From NCBI GenBank assembly GCA_019264505.1, contig JAHUZY010000469.1, forward strand, positions 1 through 8,766: DNA of 8,766 nucleotides, in the 5' to 3' direction. Source of the stretch: Phenylobacterium sp. (GTDB lineage: Bacteria; Pseudomonadota; Alphaproteobacteria; Caulobacterales; Caulobacteraceae). Position 1 is the first letter of the stretch. Each line of letters starts with the position of its first letter. Of the stretch, positions 5,880-8,766 are shown piece by piece. The translations under genes were made by a program, and so were the position numbers. The notes beneath the pieces were generated by a model, which was given only the letters and a program-made list of their open reading frames with translations, made no database searches and was not told the origin of the DNA.

Positions 5880-5900
5880 TCATTCCCACTCGATGGTGCC
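5880..5900. other. Candidate att site at the guaA 3' end
   Basis: The last codons of guaA (encoding GTIEWE and stop) are highly conserved and are a documented target for genomic-island tyrosine integrases. An intact P4-type integrase begins 292 bases away on the downstream side, facing this site, and the DNA beyond is clearly accessory. The island end would therefore lie at or within these bases. The partner direct repeat should lie beyond the left end of the window; no second copy was seen inside it. The exact core cannot be defined from one end. Confidence 0.5.
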
Positions 5901-7466
5901 GGGGGGCTTGGAGGTCACGTCGTAGACGACTCGGTTGACCCCGCGAACCTCGTTGATGATCCGGGTGGCGGCGCGGGCCAGGACGTCCCAGGGGAATTCG
6001 AAGAAGTCGGCGGTCATGCCATCGGTGGAGGTGACCGCGCGCAGGGCGCATACATTCTCGTAGGTGCGGGCGTCGCCCATGACACCGACGGTTTTCACCG
6101 GCAGCAGGACGGCGAAGGCCTGCCAGATGGAGTCGTAGAGGCCCGCCTTGCGGATCTCGTCCAGATAGATGGCGTCGGCCTGCTGCAGGACCGCGACCGC
6201 CTCGGGCGTGATCTCGCCCGGTATGCGGATGGCCAAGCCAGGCCCCGGGAACGGATGACGGCCGACAAAGGCCGGCGGCAGGCCAAGCTCGACGCCAAGG
6301 GCGCGGACCTCGTCCTTGAAGAGCTCGCGCAGGGGCTCCACCAGCTTGAGCTTCATATAGTCGGGCAGACCGCCGACATTGTGGTGGCTCTTGATCACCG
6401 CTGAGGGGCCGCCCCGGGCCGAGACGCTCTCGATCACGTCGGGATAGAGGGTGCCCTGGGCGAGGAAGGCCGCGCCCTCGATCTTGGCGGCTTCCCGGTC
6501 GAAGACCTCGACGAACAGTCGCCCGATGGTCTTGCGCTTGGTCTCGGGGTCAGAGACGCCCGCCAGCTCGCCGAGGAACTGATCGCCGGCGTCCACATGG
6601 ATCAGCGGGATATTGTAGTGGTCGCGGAACATGGTCACGACCTGCTCGGCCTCGTTGTGCCGCAACAGGCCGGTGTCAACGAAGACGCAGGTCAGCTGGT
6701 CGCCAATGGCCTCGTGGATCAGCACCGCGGCCACCGAGGAGTCGACCCCGCCTGACAGGCCGCAGATCACCTTGCCCTCGCCCACCTGGTCGCGAATGCG
6801 CTCGACCATCTCCTGGCGGAAGGCCTTCATGGTCCAGTCGCCCTTCAGGCCGGGGATCTTGTGGGTGAAGTTGCGCAGGATCAGCGCGCCGCGGGGCGTG
6901 TGGGCGACTTCCGGATGGAACTGGATGCCGTAGAAGCGCCGGCCCTCATCGGCGATCACCGCAAAAGGCGAGCCCTCGGACGCCGCCACCACATGGAAGC
7001 CCTGCGGGATGGCGGTGATCTTGTCCCCGTGGCTCATCCAGACGGTTTCCCTGGCGCCCACCCCGCCCAGGCCGTCCAGCAGCGGGCTTTCCCGCTCGAT
7101 CAGGATTTCGGCGCGGCCGAACTCCCGGTGGTGGCCGCTCTCCACCGCCCCGCCCAGCTTGGCGCACATGTGCATCTCGCCGTAGCAGATGCCCAGCACC
7201 GGCACGCCGAGCTCGAAGACTCGCGGGGTGACCTTAGGCGCCTCGTCCTCATGGGCGCTGGCGGGACCGCCGGACAGGATCACCGCCTTGGGGGCGTAGG
7301 TGTCCAGCATCGCCTCGATCTTGTCGTAGGGATGGATCTCGCAATAGACGCCGTTCTCCCGCAGGCGCCGGGCGATCAGCTGGGTCACCTGGCTGCCGAA
7401 ATCGACGATCAGCACGCGCTCGTGGTTGGGTTCGAGAAGCTCGGTCATGGCGGAGGCCTTGGTCAT
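5880..7466 (-). CDS. guaA: GMP synthase (glutamine-hydrolysing)
   Basis: A 528-aa cytoplasmic enzyme converting XMP to GMP with ATP and glutamine, the last step of de novo GMP synthesis. The class I glutamine amidotransferase domain covers about residues 17-205, with nucleophile Cys94 in GICYG and the His184/Glu186 pair in QFHPE. The ATP-pyrophosphatase domain follows, with the P-loop SGGVDSS at 238-244. The dimerisation domain ends in the family-typical GTIEWE. Length matches the usual 520-530 residues. The ATG at 7466 lies 9 bases after the RsmB-like stop codon. A second ATG at 7448 (Met7) is equally possible, since neither has a strong ribosome site. One oddity: the conserved Gln of the GICYGxQ motif is Met98 here (GICYGEMHM). 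The gene appears complete, with its 3' end kept intact at the island junction. It is probably cotranscribed with the upstream methyltransferase gene. Confidence 0.98.
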   Translation of the reverse strand: MTKASAMTELLEPNHERVLIVDFGSQVTQLIARRLRENGVYCEIHPYDKIEAMLDTYAPKAVILSGGPASAHEDEAPKVTPRVFELGVPVLGICYGEMHMCAKLGGAVESGHHREFGRAEILIERESPLLDGLGGVGARETVWMSHGDKITAIPQGFHVVAASEGSPFAVIADEGRRFYGIQFHPEVAHTPRGALILRNFTHKIPGLKGDWTMKAFRQEMVERIRDQVGEGKVICGLSGGVDSSVAAVLIHEAIGDQLTCVFVDTGLLRHNEAEQVVTMFRDHYNIPLIHVDAGDQFLGELAGVSDPETKRKTIGRLFVEVFDREAAKIEGAAFLAQGTLYPDVIESVSARGGPSAVIKSHHNVGGLPDYMKLKLVEPLRELFKDEVRALGVELGLPPAFVGRHPFPGPGLAIRIPGEITPEAVAVLQQADAIYLDEIRKAGLYDSIWQAFAVLLPVKTVGVMGDARTYENVCALRAVTSTDGMTADFFEFPWDVLARAATRIINEVRGVNRVVYDVTSKPPGTIEWE

Positions 7467-7475
7467 TCGGTCGGT

Positions 7476-8756
7476 TTAGCGCGCCCGCTCCAGGACGGCG
7501 ACGAAGAAGCCATCGGTCTGAGCGCCGGCCGGCGTCAGACGCAGATAGCCCTGCGGCGTGAGCCAGGGGGCGAGTTCGGGACGTTCGGTGGCGGGCCGGA
7601 CGGTAAAGGCTCCGGCCTGCCGGGCCAGGAAGGCCTCCACCCGGTCCTCGTCCTCTCGCGGGAGGATCGAGCAGGTCACATAGATGATGCGTCCCCCGGG
7701 ACGCACGAAGGTGGCCCCATGGTCCAGCACCTGATCCTGGTCGGCCATGCGCCGCTCAAGGGCTTCGGGGCTCAGACGCCACTTGGTGTCCGGATGACGC
7801 CGCCAGGAGCCCGAGCCCGAGCAGGGGGCGTCGATGAAGACGACGTCCATCTTGCCCTCCAGGCCCGCCAGCGGCTCGGCGTTCACCGGCGAGCGGATCT
7901 GCAGGTTGCGGACCCCGGCGCGCTCGCCGCGTCGGATGGTGTCGGTCAGACGCCGGGCGTCGGAGTCATAGGCGTAGATCTGGCCAGTGTTGCCCATGGC
8001 TGAGGCCAGCGCGAGAGTCTTGCCGCCGCCGCCAGCGCAGAGGTCGAGAACCTGGCGCCCTTTCACCTCGCCGGCGCAGGAAGCGGCGATCTGGGAGCCC
8101 AGGTCCTGCACTTCGAACCAGCCCTTGGAGAAGGCGGGGATGGTCTCCACCGCGCCGGCCCGGCGCGACGGGTCGGGCGCCGGAATACGGATGGCGCCTT
8201 CCAGCAGGTCGACGGTTTCGGGGCCTAAGGGGGCCAGCGCCTTCAGGGCGCGGACGGGATCGGTCTTCAGCAGATTGACCCGCAGGTCGACCGGCGCCCG
8301 CTGGGCGAGCGCCTGAGCCTCGGCGACCCGGCGATCTCCAAAGGCGCGGCCGAGATCCTCGTCCAGCCAGTCGGGATAGTCGCCGCGAACGGGATCGGGA
8401 GCGGCCGCCAGATCGGCCGGCGTCTCAAGTGCCGCGGCCTCCGCCGTGCTGAGGGCGCCTGGCCCGTGCTCTTCGTCGGCGCAGGCCTCGGCGATCGCCT
8501 GGCTCGTCCAGCCCCACTCGAACTTCAGCGCCGCAATCGCAGCGGCCCGGTTGGAGTCCGCGCCCATGCGCCAGGCCAGAGACCGGCGCTTGCGCAAGAC
8601 ATCCAGCACCAGGCCTGAGACAAAGGCCCGGTCCTTGGAGCCGGCGAACCGCGAACGCTCGCCCCAGGTCTTCAGAGCCAGGCGCGCCGGTCGGTGGCGG
8701 GTTTCGATGTCGTCGAGAACCTCGATGGCCGCAGCCAGGCGTCCGCCGTCACGCAC
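7476..8756 (-). CDS. rsmB: RsmB/NOP-family RNA m5C methyltransferase
   Basis: A 426-aa (from the GTG at 8756) SAM-dependent RNA cytosine-5 methyltransferase. It probably acts on 16S rRNA like E. coli RsmB (C967), though target assignment from family alone is tentative. An N-terminal helical region (about 1-140) precedes the Rossmann-like methyltransferase domain. That domain shows SAM motif I DLCAGGGGKT (238-247), DAPCSGSGSW (309-318) with Cys312, and YVTCSIL (359-365) with Cys362. In this family the TCS cysteine attacks C6 of the target base and the PCS cysteine helps product release. The frame stays open to the right end of the window with no stop in the last 10 bases, so the true start could lie outside. 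The GTG gives MRDGGRLAAAIEVL, which looks like a natural N-terminus. The stop codon is 9 bases before guaA, consistent with one operon. Confidence 0.9.
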   Translation of the reverse strand: MRDGGRLAAAIEVLDDIETRHRPARLALKTWGERSRFAGSKDRAFVSGLVLDVLRKRRSLAWRMGADSNRAAAIAALKFEWGWTSQAIAEACADEEHGPGALSTAEAAALETPADLAAAPDPVRGDYPDWLDEDLGRAFGDRRVAEAQALAQRAPVDLRVNLLKTDPVRALKALAPLGPETVDLLEGAIRIPAPDPSRRAGAVETIPAFSKGWFEVQDLGSQIAASCAGEVKGRQVLDLCAGGGGKTLALASAMGNTGQIYAYDSDARRLTDTIRRGERAGVRNLQIRSPVNAEPLAGLEGKMDVVFIDAPCSGSGSWRRHPDTKWRLSPEALERRMADQDQVLDHGATFVRPGGRIIYVTCSILPREDEDRVEAFLARQAGAFTVRPATERPELAPWLTPQGYLRLTPAGAQTDGFFVAVLERAR

Positions 8757-8766
8757 TGGGTGGCCT

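Noticed and set aside
6861..8003. Long plus-strand open frame (380 codons) antisense to guaA and the methyltransferase gene
   Set aside because: It is a typical GC-rich mirror frame, full of His/Gly/Gln and low-complexity runs, spanning two well-supported genes on the other strand.
1..8766. CRISPR array or insertion sequence
   Set aside because: No regularly spaced repeats and no DDE transposase or terminal inverted repeats were seen.

Overview
The window looks like a chromosomal segment of a GC-rich alphaproteobacterium, probably Caulobacterales (Caulobacter/Phenylobacterium-like). That assignment rests on base composition, the style of the GuaA and RsmB-type proteins, and accessory families common in alphaproteobacterial islands. 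It is an inference, not a database match.

The window falls into two parts. The right third (about 5880-8766) is core genome: an RsmB-type rRNA m5C methyltransferase followed after 9 bases by guaA (GMP synthase), both on the minus strand. The left two thirds (1 to about 5879) are accessory DNA lying immediately downstream of guaA. The 3' end of guaA is a documented insertion hotspot for genomic islands carrying tyrosine integrases. Here a P4-type integrase starts 292 bases beyond the guaA stop codon, so 5880-5900 is the likely att end of an integrated island whose other end lies left of the window.

From the guaA side inward, the island reads as follows. First comes a regulatory gap holding four copies of the octamer ATACCGTC and two tandem hairpins. 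Next is the integrase (minus), then a convergent AlpA-family regulator (plus) whose 3' end overlaps the integrase by 29 bases. A small putative HTH protein (plus) follows. Divergent from it is a tightly packed minus-strand operon of three genes: a large serine recombinase with an unusual C-terminus, a ParB-like protein, and a RepB/ParB-like protein. The first two overlap by 4 bases (ATGA) and the last two are 1 base apart, so the three proteins are probably made as a translationally coupled unit.

The integrase and AlpA-like protein probably form the integration/excision module of the island. The recombinase-ParB-RepB trio has no ParA and no replication gene in the window, so it is unlikely to be an ordinary plasmid partition locus. 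It is the best candidate here for a poorly described system, perhaps a CTP-switch-controlled DNA recombination or island-maintenance device, regulated by the divergent HTH protein. Known families support the individual domain calls; the joint function is inference. No RNA genes, CRISPR arrays or IS elements were seen.
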